In this document: positions 1 through 8,260 of the stretch, piece after piece | Layout: each line of letters starts with the position of its first letter | Numbering within the stretch: the first letter of the stretch is position 1 | Assembly (NCBI RefSeq): GCF_029813115.1 | Contig: NZ_JAPZDS010000026.1 | Location: forward strand, 1-35,148 | Source of the DNA: Aureimonas sp. SK2 | Lineage (GTDB): Bacteria > Pseudomonadota > Alphaproteobacteria > Rhizobiales > Rhizobiaceae | Direction of reading: 5' to 3' | DNA length: 35,148 nt | Translations under genes and position numbers: made by a program | Notes under the pieces: generated by a model | Databases searched by the model: none | Seen by the model: the letters and a program-made list of their open reading frames with translations, nothing else | Told to the model about the DNA's origin: nothing

Positions 1-295
1 GAACCGCGAAGGCGATGTCGTCGAGATGTGCGGTCATGCGCTCGATCTCGGCGCGAAAGAGCTGGTCGAGCTGGTCCTTCGTGGTCATCGCGGCGGTCGG
101 TCTCACGGTCAGGTGGGCGAGCAGCGTGTTGAGCCGCCGCGCCATGTAGGCCGCTTTGTGATGGTCGGACAACCGAAGTGAGAAGGAGAGGCGGGCTTGC
201 CGCGGCACCTCCCGGAAGCGCGTCGGCACACGAGCGCGCCAGTAGAAGGTGTGGCCGCGCCGTTCGAGATTGCTTGTGTCATGCCGAGTCGCCAC
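1..295 (-). CDS. Tyrosine recombinase (phage-type integrase), N-terminal part, cut by window edge
   Basis: The minus strand is open from position 295 to the window edge, 98 codons. The peptide begins MATRHDTSNLERRG, continues with HTFYWRARVP, then SFSLRLSDHHKAAYMARRLN. This pattern (strand-turn-strand 'FYWRxRVPxR', then 'SLxxxDxxxAxxxARRLN') is typical of the N-terminal DNA-binding region of phage-type tyrosine recombinases. The start is a GTG at 295-293. An in-frame TAG lies upstream and no ATG lies between them. The catalytic domain would lie to the left of the window, so activity cannot be judged. The family call is by pattern recognition; an unrelated protein with a similar N-terminus is less likely. 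Confidence 0.6.
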   Translation of the reverse strand, partial: MATRHDTSNLERRGHTFYWRARVPTRFREVPRQARLSFSLRLSDHHKAAYMARRLNTLLAHLTVRPTAAMTTKDQLDQLFRAEIERMTAHLDDIAFAV

Positions 296-532
296 CGACC
301 GGATCCCTTGAGCCGCGAGCCCTAGGAGACGCCGATGGACATCACCTGTGGGCTACAGGTTTGGGCACATCGCGTGGCGAAGAGGCCGAGAGGATTCTCA
401 GCCACCAAAAAAAACAGTGATTACAATGACTTGAGATAGGCTGGCTGGGGAACCTGGAATCTAGGTGCAGGGCGACCAGCCATTCCAATGCGTTGTCCAA
501 AGGCCCTGTTGCCATCCGCAGTCAACCGAATT
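296..532. other. Intergenic region without recognised gene
   Basis: This stretch lies between the divergently oriented recombinase fragment and the DeoR regulator. It contains an A8 run at about 408-415 and no convincing coding potential. Promoters for both neighbours should lie here, but no clear -35/-10 pair is visible. Confidence 0.4.
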
Positions 533-560
533 AAACAAAAACGAAAGAAAACGAAAATTA
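533..560 (+). promoter_or_regulatory. Putative DeoR-family operator (A-rich direct repeats) upstream of the regulator gene
   Basis: Two copies of AAAACGAAA occur with their CG dinucleotides at 542 and 552, exactly one helical turn apart, just before the regulator start at 572. Read on the other strand this is a TTTCGTTTT-type repeat, the kind of site bound by DeoR-family sugar regulators such as AgaR. The same motif recurs before the transporter operon (1398-1444), which argues for autoregulation plus operon control. Binding is inferred. Confidence 0.55.
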
Positions 561-571
561 GGGCCGCGTCG

Positions 572-1336
572 ATGATGCGCAGTTTCGAACGGCACACGAC
601 AATCGTGAAGCTGCTGCAAAATCAAGAGTACGTGACGATCGAGGCCATGGCGCAGGCGTGCGACACGTCGGCCCAGACCATTCGGCGCGATCTCAACGCC
701 TTGGAGGACGAGGGGAAGGTACAGCGCTACCACGGCGGCGCGCGACTGGCGGGGGTCGTGTCCAGCGACACCTATGAAACGCGAAGCGCCAGCCATGTCG
801 AGGAGAAGGAGGTGGCTGCTCGCCTGCTTTCGCGGCTGGTACCGGACGGCTCGACCCTGTTCCTGGCTGGAGGCTCAACGCTGGCACTTTCGGCGCAGAG
901 CCTGCGGGATCGAGAGAACTTGACGATCGTCACGAACAATCTGCACGCCGCAATGTCGCTTTACGACAGGACGGGGTTCAATCTCCATATCGTCGGCGGC
1001 GCCATGCGGCCGGCCAGCGGTTCGATGACAGGCGAGGACGCGGCAAGGTTCATCGAGCGTTATTCGCTCGATCTTGCCGTCATTGGCACCTGCGGCATCG
1101 ATGGGGAGGGCTCGCTCCTCGAGTACGATCAGAGCCTCGTGCCGCCCCTGCTCGCGATGATCGCCAACGCGCGCGAGACGATCCTAGTCGCCGACGCGTC
1201 CAAGTTCGCCGCGAGCGGGATCGTGAGGGGTGCCCACCTGCGCGACGTCGACCATCTCGTGACCAGCGCTAAGCCGTCCGGTGCGATTGCCAATCTGCTG
1301 GCTGAGCATGCGGTGCGGGTGCACCACCCGGCTTAA
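572..1336 (+). CDS. DeoR-family transcriptional regulator of the sulfosugar-like operon
   Basis: This 254-residue protein has the DeoR layout. An N-terminal winged helix-turn-helix (about residues 5-58) carries the family signature TSAQTIRRDLNALEDEG. It is followed by a DeoR sensor (isomerase-like) domain with AGGSTLAL, VTNNLHAA, GGAMRPASGSMTG and ADASKF, where phosphorylated sugars usually bind. The ATG pair at 572/575 is chosen because the HTH begins immediately after it; an upstream ATG at 488 would add 28 basic residues and run through the repeat operator. The regulator lies upstream of and co-directional with the ABC operon, separated by an operator-containing gap. In E. coli the sulfoquinovose genes are controlled by a DeoR-family protein (CsqR/YihW), so the context agrees with a sulfosugar-phosphate-responsive repressor. 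The actual ligand is an inference. Confidence 0.9.
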   Translation: MMRSFERHTTIVKLLQNQEYVTIEAMAQACDTSAQTIRRDLNALEDEGKVQRYHGGARLAGVVSSDTYETRSASHVEEKEVAARLLSRLVPDGSTLFLAGGSTLALSAQSLRDRENLTIVTNNLHAAMSLYDRTGFNLHIVGGAMRPASGSMTGEDAARFIERYSLDLAVIGTCGIDGEGSLLEYDQSLVPPLLAMIANARETILVADASKFAASGIVRGAHLRDVDHLVTSAKPSGAIANLLAEHAVRVHHPA

Positions 1337-1390
1337 GAGCTGTGGCGTAAGCTCCCGGCTAAGCTGGACACCATCCGCCGACGTTCCATG

Positions 1391-1446
1391 CTACAACAAA
1401 AACGAAAATGAGTTGACAGAAAAACCCAAAAACGAATAGAAACGCT
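1391..1446 (+). promoter_or_regulatory. Promoter/operator region of the sugar transport and catabolic operon
   Basis: A TTGACA -35 hexamer at 1413-1418 is embedded in repeats of the A-rich motif seen before the regulator: AAAAACGAAAA around CG 1403, AAAAACGAA around CG 1433 and AGAAACG at CG 1443. The CG steps are 30 and 10 bp apart, so they lie on one face of the helix. A weak -10 candidate (AATAGA at 1435-1440) fits at 16 bp spacing. Overlap of promoter and repeats suggests repression by the upstream DeoR protein. The DNA pattern is direct; the protein-DNA pairing is inferred. Confidence 0.6.
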
Positions 1447-1543
1447 CATCACGAATGAGCGGTTCGCCGATTCCGGCGACCTCATGAGGCGCATCGCCCG
1501 CGTTTACCGCCGACGGCCGCGCCACCTTTGGGAGGGGAGTGAC

Positions 1544-2833
1544 ATGCGAGTTCTTACCGCCGGTATCCTGCTGGCGCTTTCGACTGCGTCCGCATTCGCG
1601 CAGGGGACTTTTGACTGGCGCAAGCACGACGGTGAGACCGTCAACGTGATGCTCAACAACCTCGCCTGGACCCAGGCGATGCGCGAGCATATGGACGCGT
1701 TCACCGAGAAGACCGGCATAAAGCTGCGTGTCGAAACGTTCAGCGAGGAGCAGTACCGCTCGCGTCTGACGACGCTGCTCCAGGGCGGATCGAGCGACCT
1801 AGACGTCTACATGACCCTTCCGTCCCGAGAGGCGCCGCTCTTCGAGTCAAGCGGTTGGTACGCCGACCTCGGCGCCATGCTGAAGGGCGCCGCGACCGAC
1901 CCCGCCTACGAGTACGACGATTTCTCGAAGGCCCTGCGTGACAGCGGCGTCGTTTCGGAGAAGGTCACGAGCGTTCCCATCAACGTCGAGGGGCCGCTCT
2001 TCTACTGGCGCCACGACATCTTCGAGAAGTGCGGCATCGAGAAGCCGGCGACACTCGAAGCATTGACGGCGACGGCCGCCAAGCTGAAGGAGTGCGACGC
2101 TTCCATCACGCCCTGGGCGGCGCGCGGCCTGCGTGGCACGGTCGGTTACCCGCTCGGCGGCTTCGTCTACAACAGCGGCGGCGACTTCAAGGACGCAGAC
2201 GGCAAGGCCACGCTTTGCCTTCCCGGCACGGTCAAGGGCATCGGGCTCTACGGCGAGATGCTGCGCGAATACGGTCCTCCCGGTGCGACTAACCACACCT
2301 TCACCCAGGTGATCGACCAGATCGCGCAAGGGCGGGTGGCCATGACGAACGAGTCCTCGAACGAGTTCGCGACCATCATGAAATACCCTGGCCGTCCGGA
2401 GGATATCAGCGTTGGCGTCCTTCCGAAGGGCGAGAACGGCGTCTCCAAGCCCATCGTCATCAACTGGAGCCTGGCCATTTCCGGCAAGTCCGAACGGCAG
2501 GAAGCCGCTTGGTACTTCCTGCAATGGGCCACAGGCAAGGAGATCCAAGGCACGTTGGCCAAGAATGGGATCGCGCCCTCCCGTGTCTCCGTCTTCAACG
2601 GTGAAGACTTCAAAGGATGGGCGTCGGAAAGCCGGGCACGCGGCGAGTGGTTGAATGCGCTTCTGGAAATCTCCCAGACAGGCGTGTCACTTTACCAGAC
2701 GCCGACACTTACCCGCACGCCAGAGGCGCGCGAGATACTGTCGAACGTCGTGCAGCAGGTGATCCTCGGTCAGAGCGACGCCCAGACGGCCGCCTGCGCC
2801 GTGACCGATCAGGTCCAGGCACTCCAGCAGTAA
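1544..2833 (+). CDS. ABC transporter sugar-binding protein, family 1 (periplasmic)
   Basis: This 429-residue periplasmic solute-binding protein captures the substrate for the importer encoded just downstream. The N-terminus MRVLTAGILLALSTASAFAQ is a clear Sec signal peptide with an AxA cleavage site. The mature protein has the family-1 (MalE/UgpB-like) pattern: MDAFTEKTGIKLRVET early, a SSDLDVYMT segment, and a C-terminal GWASESRARGEWL region. The ATG at 1544 is preceded by a strong GGGAGGGG ribosome site; a longer reading from 1484 would bury the signal peptide. In alphaproteobacterial sulfosugar loci the importer is often of this ABC type (SmoEFGH-like), and context with YihT/YihV-like enzymes suggests a sulfonated sugar ligand. 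The sequence alone does not prove the ligand; another hexose, glycoside or polyol remains possible. Confidence 0.9.
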   Translation: MRVLTAGILLALSTASAFAQGTFDWRKHDGETVNVMLNNLAWTQAMREHMDAFTEKTGIKLRVETFSEEQYRSRLTTLLQGGSSDLDVYMTLPSREAPLFESSGWYADLGAMLKGAATDPAYEYDDFSKALRDSGVVSEKVTSVPINVEGPLFYWRHDIFEKCGIEKPATLEALTATAAKLKECDASITPWAARGLRGTVGYPLGGFVYNSGGDFKDADGKATLCLPGTVKGIGLYGEMLREYGPPGATNHTFTQVIDQIAQGRVAMTNESSNEFATIMKYPGRPEDISVGVLPKGENGVSKPIVINWSLAISGKSERQEAAWYFLQWATGKEIQGTLAKNGIAPSRVSVFNGEDFKGWASESRARGEWLNALLEISQTGVSLYQTPTLTRTPEAREILSNVVQQVILGQSDAQTAACAVTDQVQALQQ

Positions 2834-2846
2834 GTCTCGTCTTGAT

Positions 2847-2883
2847 CCGGGAAGCGCGCCAACATTCCAACCGCGCTTCCCGG
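2847..2883 (+). repeat. Strong intercistronic hairpin between binding-protein and permease genes
   Basis: A perfect 12-bp inverted repeat (CCGGGAAGCGCG / CGCGCTTCCCGG) flanks a 13-base loop, starting 14 bases after the binding-protein stop codon. There is no T-run after it, so it is more likely an mRNA-stabilising or attenuating structure than a full terminator. Such elements commonly raise expression of the binding protein over the membrane components. Confidence 0.7.
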
Positions 2884-2914
2884 TCGTCGTCCCGATCCGC
2901 AAGGTAACGCTCTC

Positions 2915-3784
2915 ATGTCCTCCCCGCACCACGCCGGGCAAACCGCGATGTCGGTCCGGTGGATGATGATCCCTGCCGTCATCCTGACATTGGCGATGGT
3001 CGTGTTCCCCCTCGGTTATGCGATCTATCTCAGCCTCGGCGGCGGGGCGGCCGCCACGGGCCTCGGCGTCTCGAACTTTGAGCGGCTCATCGCCGACCCT
3101 TCCTTCTGGAGCGCGCTGCGTATCACCTTCGGGCTCTTTGCCGTCGCCCTTGTTCTTCAACTCGTCCTCGGCACCGCGCTGGCGCTGCTCCTAAACCGCT
3201 TTAACGTCGTCCGCGGCTTGGTTCGCACGGCGATCCTTTCGCCCTTCATGCTGCCGCCGGTCGTGGTCGGCATGATCGCGATCGTCGTCCTCGATCCAGG
3301 TCTGGGCGCGGCCAACTGGATTGTCCAGAGCCTCGGCCTGCCGCCGTTCCTCTGGCTTGCCTCGCCGACTTGGTCGCTCGTGGTGGTGGCGCTCATCGAC
3401 ACTTGGCAGTGGACGCCCTTCGTGGCCCTGATCGTCCTGGGCGGCCTTCAGTCCCTGCCAGGACGGGTCTACGAGGCGGCCGAGATCGACGGCGCAGTCG
3501 GGATCCGGCGCTTCTGGTACATCACTTTGCCGCTTCTCGGTCCGACCCTTCTGACTGCGGCCGTTCTGCGCTCGGTCGATCTACTGCGTTTCTTCGACGT
3601 CATCTACATCACCACGCAGGGCGGTCCCGGCAATGCCACTACGACCCTGAACATCTACGCCTACAAGCTCGGGTTCGACTTCATGGACGTCGGCTATGCC
3701 GCCGCCGTGATGATCGTCCTCGCCCTCCTGGTGCTCGGCTCTGTCCTCTTCTTCGCGAGCCTCCGCAAGCGAGTGTCCTGGTGA
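2915..3784 (+). CDS. ABC sugar transporter permease (MalF/UgpA-type)
   Basis: This 289-residue inner-membrane subunit has about six hydrophobic helices. It carries the cytoplasmic EAA loop that docks the ATPase (YEAAEIDGAVGIRRFWYITLPLLGPTLL region, about residues 187-214). Length and order match the first permease of carbohydrate-uptake-1 (MalFG-like) importers. The ATG at 2915 follows an AAGG ribosome site. The stop codon overlaps the next permease start by one base (TGATG), so the two are translationally coupled and should form a heterodimer. Confidence 0.93.
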   Translation: MSSPHHAGQTAMSVRWMMIPAVILTLAMVVFPLGYAIYLSLGGGAAATGLGVSNFERLIADPSFWSALRITFGLFAVALVLQLVLGTALALLLNRFNVVRGLVRTAILSPFMLPPVVVGMIAIVVLDPGLGAANWIVQSLGLPPFLWLASPTWSLVVVALIDTWQWTPFVALIVLGGLQSLPGRVYEAAEIDGAVGIRRFWYITLPLLGPTLLTAAVLRSVDLLRFFDVIYITTQGGPGNATTTLNIYAYKLGFDFMDVGYAAAVMIVLALLVLGSVLFFASLRKRVSW

Positions 3785-4605
3785 TGAACGAGATGAACGA
3801 AACGCGTCGCACCCTGCTGCCCACCATCCTGTTCACGATCGGTGCGCTCATCTTCATGGCGCCCATCCTCTGGATGGCGATCTCCTCCTTCAAGAATCCG
3901 ATCGAGGTCACCGCCTATCCGCCGACGCTCCTCTTCGAGCCGACGCTCGACAATTACCGGGAGCTCTTCGGGCGGACGGACTTCGGTCACTACACCTGGA
4001 ACTCTTTCGTCGTCGCGGGGCTATCGACACTGCTCGGTCTCGTGCTGGCCATCCCTGCCGCCTTCGCCATCTCGTGGCATCGCATGACCTGGCCCGCCAC
4101 AGTGAGTCTCTTCGCCCGCATGGCGCCAGGCACACTGTTCCTCCTGCCGTGGTTCATCATGTTCTCGAACCTCGGCCTGTCGGGAAGCTTCACGGCCCTT
4201 GTCCTCGCTCACGCCGTGATCACCATGCCGCTGGCGCTGTGGATCCTCCTCCCGTATTTCGACGGCATGCCGCGCGAGGTCGTGGAAAGCGGCCAGATCG
4301 ACGGCTGCCGCGGACCGACGATCCTGTTGCGGCTCGTCCTGCCCATGATCTATCCCGGCATTGTCGTGGCGACGATCATGAGCTTCGTCTTCGCTTGGAA
4401 CTACTTCCTGTTCGCGCTGGCCCTGTCCGGCTTCGACACGAAGACGGCCATCGTAGCCTCCTTCAACTTCATCGGCGAAGGCACCACCAACTGGGGCGCG
4501 CTCATGGCCGCCGCGACCGTGATCGCGCTGCCTCCGCTCGTCCTGACCTTCATGGTCCAGCGCTGGCTTGTCGCCGGCCTCTCCTTCGGTGCCGTCAAGG
4601 GCTGA
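3784..4605 (+). CDS. ABC sugar transporter permease (MalG-type)
   Basis: This 273-residue second permease has an N-terminal helix ([24 protein letters not shown]), further hydrophobic helices and a MalG-type EAA loop ([21 protein letters not shown]). It partners with the preceding permease in the inner membrane. The start at 3784 overlaps the previous stop codon. An upstream extension in the same frame is only read-through of the other permease gene's DNA. About 50 bp separate it from the ATPase gene. Confidence 0.93.
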   Translation: MNEMNETRRTLLPTILFTIGALIFMAPILWMAISSFKNPIEVTAYPPTLLFEPTLDNYRELFGRTDFGHYTWNSFVVAGLSTLLGLVLAIPAAFAISWHRMTWPATVSLFARMAPGTLFLLPWFIMFSNLGLSGSFTALVLAHAVITMPLALWILLPYFDGMPREVVESGQIDGCRGPTILLRLVLPMIYPGIVVATIMSFVFAWNYFLFALALSGFDTKTAIVASFNFIGEGTTNWGALMAAATVIALPPLVLTFMVQRWLVAGLSFGAVKG

Positions 4606-4654
4606 GCCGCGCGCTCGTCCCTTCCGCCCCTCCAACCGCAAGGTTCACAGTCCC

Positions 4655-5710
4655 ATGAGTTCGGTCGAAGTCCGCAACGTCGCCAAGAAGTACGGCAGCC
4701 ACAGCGTCATCGAGGACCTGTCCTTCGATATCCGCGACGGCGAGTTCATGGTCTTCGTCGGCCCCTCCGGGTGCGGCAAGTCCACGCTCCTGCGCATGAT
4801 TGCCGGCCTCGAATCCTTTCAGGGCGGCGAGGTCGCCATCGGCAGCCGTGTGGTCAACGGCGTACCTGCCCGCGACCGCGATATCGCCATGGTCTTCCAA
4901 GACTACGCGCTCTATCCGCACATGACGATCCGGGACAACATGTCCTTCGGCCTCAAGATGCGCGGCACCGACAAGGCCGAGATCGCGCGCCGCGTCGCCT
5001 CGGCGGCCGAGATCCTCCAGATCGACCATCTCCTCGACCGCAAGCCGCGTGCCCTGTCGGGCGGCCAGCGCCAGCGGGTCGCCATGGGACGGGCCATTGT
5101 GCGCGAGCCGGCGGTCTTCCTGTTCGACGAGCCCCTGTCGAACCTCGACGCCAAGCTGCGCGTGGAGGTCCGCACCGAGATCAAGCGGCTGCACGCCCGA
5201 CTGAAGACGACGATGATCTACGTCACGCACGACCAAGTCGAGGCCATGACGATGGCCGACCGCATCGTCGTCCTGCGAGGCGGCGCGGTGGAGCAGATCG
5301 GGACCCCAACGGAGCTGTACCGCGAGCCGCGCACACGCTTCGTCGCGGGCTTCATCGGGTCTCCGTCCATGAACTTTCTGCCCGCGACGATCGAGGGGGC
5401 CACGGCGACGCTGACCTCGGGCGACGCGATCCCGGTCCGCCGCATTGGCAACGGCCCGGCCGGGAAGGGGGAACTCGGTATCCGTCCCGAGCACATCGCC
5501 TTGGCGGCGGCCGGCGCCCCCGGCATCGAGGCGGTGGCCGACGTCGTCGAGCCGCTCGGCTCCGACACGCTTCTTTCCGCCACGGTGGCCGGCACGCCCG
5601 TAATGGCGCGCCTGCCCGGCGACATCATCCCGCGGCCGGGCGAACGCCTCCGTCTCACCTTCGCTCCCGGCAACGCGCTGGCCTTCGACGCCAACGGTGC
5701 CCGGATCTGA
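4655..5710 (+). CDS. ABC sugar transporter ATP-binding protein (MalK/UgpC-type)
   Basis: This 351-residue cytoplasmic ATPase energises the importer. It shows Walker [10 protein letters not shown], the signature [15 protein letters not shown], Walker [16 protein letters not shown] and switch histidine [10 protein letters not shown]-terminal TOBE-type regulatory domain (about residues 235-351, with GIRPEHI) follows. The start at 4655 gives [14 protein letters not shown], the normal beginning of the family. It completes the four-part importer. MalK-type ATPases can serve several binding proteins, so it may not be dedicated to this one. Confidence 0.94.
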   Translation: MSSVEVRNVAKKYGSHSVIEDLSFDIRDGEFMVFVGPSGCGKSTLLRMIAGLESFQGGEVAIGSRVVNGVPARDRDIAMVFQDYALYPHMTIRDNMSFGLKMRGTDKAEIARRVASAAEILQIDHLLDRKPRALSGGQRQRVAMGRAIVREPAVFLFDEPLSNLDAKLRVEVRTEIKRLHARLKTTMIYVTHDQVEAMTMADRIVVLRGGAVEQIGTPTELYREPRTRFVAGFIGSPSMNFLPATIEGATATLTSGDAIPVRRIGNGPAGKGELGIRPEHIALAAAGAPGIEAVADVVEPLGSDTLLSATVAGTPVMARLPGDIIPRPGERLRLTFAPGNALAFDANGARI

Positions 5711-5754
5711 CCTCACGCCGCCTCTCCGACGACAGGCGCAAAGGAACAAGAAGC

Positions 5755-6768
5755 ATGCAAGCGGCGATCTTCGACGGCAGCCACGACCTAAAGCTCACCG
5801 ACATTCCCCTTCAGGAGCCGGGACACGACGAGGTGCTCATCCGCATCGATTCCGCAACGATCTGCGGGACGGATCAGCACATTCTCGAAGGCAAGTTCTG
5901 GGCAAAGCCCCCCGTCGTGCTCGGCCACGAGTTCGCTGGGCACGTCGAACGGGTCGGGAGCTCCGTGCGCAACTGCCAGCCCGGCGATCTCGTCTCGGTG
6001 GAGCCTCACGTCTACTGCGGCTGCTGCAAGCCCTGCCGTCTGGGTAAGCCCCACCTATGCCTCGACCGCCTTGCTTGGGGTATCAATCTCAACGGCGGCT
6101 TCGAGCAGTACGCCACCGTCCGTATGGACACGGTCTACCGCGTGCCCGAGGGGATCAGCGCGGAGGAGGCGGCACTTGGTGAAATCACCGGTTGCTGCAT
6201 GCATGGCGTCGACCGCGTTGACGTCCAACTCGGCGACGTCGTGGTGATCTTGGGCGGCGGTGCGGCAGGTCTCATCCTTGCTCGCCTTGCCGAACTGCGC
6301 GGCGCCGCCCGGATCATCATCTCCGAACCGAACGCCGGCCGCCGCGAGCAGATCCGCGCCTTCGGATACGCCGACGTCGTGGACCCTTTGAGCGAAGATC
6401 TTGCCGCCGCCGTCGAGGCTGCGACGAACGGCGGGGGCGCCGACGTCGTCATCGAGGCGGCCGGGCGGCCGGAGACCGCCGCACAGGCGGTCGAGCTTGC
6501 GTGCCACGGCGGCAGGATCTTGTTTTTCGGCGTTGCAGCGCCAGGCAAGCAGGCGTCCATCGAGCCGAACCGCGTCTTCGCGCGCGAACTCACCATCGTC
6601 GGCTCGATCCGCAATCCCTTCACGCACCACCGCGTCATGGAAATCATGCCGCGCCTGCGTCTCAGGGACATCGTCACGCATCGCTTTGCGCTCGGCGACA
6701 TTGCGGACGCCTTCGCCGCCGCCCATCGCGGCGACGGCCTGAAGATCTGCATCAAGCCGAACGGCTAA
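5755..6768 (+). CDS. Zinc-dependent medium-chain alcohol dehydrogenase (sorbitol/threonine dehydrogenase-like)
   Basis: This 337-residue MDR enzyme probably oxidises a secondary alcohol, or reduces its ketone, with NAD(P). Catalytic zinc ligands are visible: C37 in ICGTD and the GHE motif at 57-59. The structural zinc site is intact (C88, C91, C94, C102). A Rossmann stretch ILGGGAAGL follows at about 165. RBS AAGGAAC precedes the ATG. It lies in the operon between the ABC ATPase and the aldehyde dehydrogenase. The E. coli sulfo-EMP pathway has no such enzyme. One idea is polyol-to-ketose oxidation (a sulfo-hexitol to sulfofructose), which would remove the need for a YihS isomerase; another is interconversion of a sulfonated C3 alcohol. 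Substrate unknown. Confidence 0.9.
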   Translation: MQAAIFDGSHDLKLTDIPLQEPGHDEVLIRIDSATICGTDQHILEGKFWAKPPVVLGHEFAGHVERVGSSVRNCQPGDLVSVEPHVYCGCCKPCRLGKPHLCLDRLAWGINLNGGFEQYATVRMDTVYRVPEGISAEEAALGEITGCCMHGVDRVDVQLGDVVVILGGGAAGLILARLAELRGAARIIISEPNAGRREQIRAFGYADVVDPLSEDLAAAVEAATNGGGADVVIEAAGRPETAAQAVELACHGGRILFFGVAAPGKQASIEPNRVFARELTIVGSIRNPFTHHRVMEIMPRLRLRDIVTHRFALGDIADAFAAAHRGDGLKICIKPNG

Positions 6769-6808
6769 CCGCGCGCCCGCATCCCGAACCCAACGGAATC
6801 GATCGACC

Positions 6809-8260
6809 ATGAGCTGGACCGAGTTCAAACGCGAAGAGATCCACCTCGGCGGGCAGTGGCTCGGAGCCGACGGTGGCAAGACGCTGGAGGTCCTGGACCC
6901 CGCGACCGGGGAGCGGATCGGCACAGTCCCCGAGGCCGGGGCCGTCGAGACGCGCCGTGCCATCGAGGCGGCGCATGCTGCCCTCGGCGAATGGAGCCGG
7001 CGGCCCGCGGCCGAACGTGCCGCGCTCCTGCGCAACCTGGCCGCCGCCATCCTCGCGAACCAGGAGGCGCTCGTCGAACTCCTGACGCGCGAGCAGGGCA
7101 AGCCGCTGGCCGAGGCGCGTGGCGAGGTCGGCATGAGCGCGGCCTATATCCAGTGGTTCGCCGAGGAGGCGCGCCGCCTCTACGGCGACGTGATCCCGTC
7201 GCCCTGGCGGGACCGTCGTATCCTCGTGACCAAAGAACCCATCGGTGTCGTCGGCGCGATCACCCCCTGGAACTTCCCGTCCTCCATGCTGGCACGCAAG
7301 ATCGGCCCCGCATTGGCGGCCGGCTGCACCGTCGTCGCCAAGCCGGCTTCGCAGACGCCGTATTCTGGCCTCGCATGGGCGGCGCTTGCCGAGATCGCGG
7401 GCATCCCTTCCGGCGTGCTCAACGTCGTGACCGGATCGGCGCGCGAGATCGGGGGCGAGCTCACCTCGAACCCGCTTGTGCGCAAGATCACCTTCACGGG
7501 ATCCACGTCGGTCGGCAAGACGCTGCTCGCGCAGGGCGCGGGAACCGTGAAGAAGATGTCGATGGAACTCGGCGGCAACGCCCCGTTCATCGTGTTCGAC
7601 GACGCCGATCTCGACCGGGCTGTCCAGGGCGCAATGGCGGCGAAGTTTCGCAATGCCGGGCAGACCTGCGTCTGTACCAACCGCTTCTATGCCCAGGACG
7701 GCATCCACGACGCGTTCGTCGAGAGGCTATCCGAGGCGACGCGCGCGCTTCGTGTGGGGGCGGGGCTCGACGCAGGCACCGTGATCGGGCCGATGATCGA
7801 CGACAAGGCGGTCGCCAAGGCCGAGGCCCTGGTGGCGGACGCGACCGCCAAGGGCGGGCGCGTGGTCGTCGGCGGGGGGCGCCACGAACGGGGCTTCAGT
7901 TTCTTCCAGCCGACGGTCATCGCGGACGCCAGCAACGACATGGAGCTGGCTCGCGAAGAGATCTTCGGCCCCGTCGCACCGGTCTTCCGCTTCCGCACCG
8001 AAGAGGAGGCCGTTGAGCGCGCGAACGACACGGAGTTCGGTCTCGCCTGCTATTTCTACACCAACGATCTCGGTCGCGCCTTCCGCGTTTCCGAGCGGCT
8101 TCAGTACGGCATCGTCGGGGTCAACGAAGGTCTCGTAACGACGGAAGTAGCCCCCTTCGGCGGAGTGAAGGAGTCGGGCTTCGGGTCCGAGGGATCCAAG
8201 TACGGGCTCGATGACTATGTGAGCGTGAAATACACCTGCATCGGAGGCTTGGGCCTCTGA
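6809..8260 (+). CDS. NAD(P)-dependent aldehyde dehydrogenase (GabD-like; candidate sulfolactaldehyde dehydrogenase)
   Basis: This 483-residue ALDH-superfamily enzyme resembles succinate-semialdehyde dehydrogenases. The NAD-binding ITPWNFP segment, general base E253 (MELGGNAPF) and nucleophile C287 (GQTCVCTNR) are all present, as is the C-terminal PFGGVKESGFGSEG. In sulfoglycolytic gene clusters GabD-type ALDHs oxidise sulfolactaldehyde, the aldolase product, to sulfolactate. The sulfofructosephosphate-aldolase-like gene in the same operon makes that the preferred role. Succinate semialdehyde or another short aldehyde acid is the alternative. The stop codon overlaps the next start (ATGA), indicating coupling with the tartrate-dehydrogenase-like gene. 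Confidence 0.88.
   Translation: MSWTEFKREEIHLGGQWLGADGGKTLEVLDPATGERIGTVPEAGAVETRRAIEAAHAALGEWSRRPAAERAALLRNLAAAILANQEALVELLTREQGKPLAEARGEVGMSAAYIQWFAEEARRLYGDVIPSPWRDRRILVTKEPIGVVGAITPWNFPSSMLARKIGPALAAGCTVVAKPASQTPYSGLAWAALAEIAGIPSGVLNVVTGSAREIGGELTSNPLVRKITFTGSTSVGKTLLAQGAGTVKKMSMELGGNAPFIVFDDADLDRAVQGAMAAKFRNAGQTCVCTNRFYAQDGIHDAFVERLSEATRALRVGAGLDAGTVIGPMIDDKAVAKAEALVADATAKGGRVVVGGGRHERGFSFFQPTVIADASNDMELAREEIFGPVAPVFRFRTEEEAVERANDTEFGLACYFYTNDLGRAFRVSERLQYGIVGVNEGLVTTEVAPFGGVKESGFGSEGSKYGLDDYVSVKYTCIGGLGL

Noticed and set aside
4595-5749. Minus-strand open frame opposite the MalK-type ATPase
   Set aside because: Low-complexity antisense shadow of a strongly supported ATPase with all motifs on the plus strand.
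4771-5754. Plus-strand extension upstream of the zinc dehydrogenase
   Set aside because: It is an alternate-frame reading of the ATPase gene; the dehydrogenase starts at 5755 with a good RBS and a family N-terminus.
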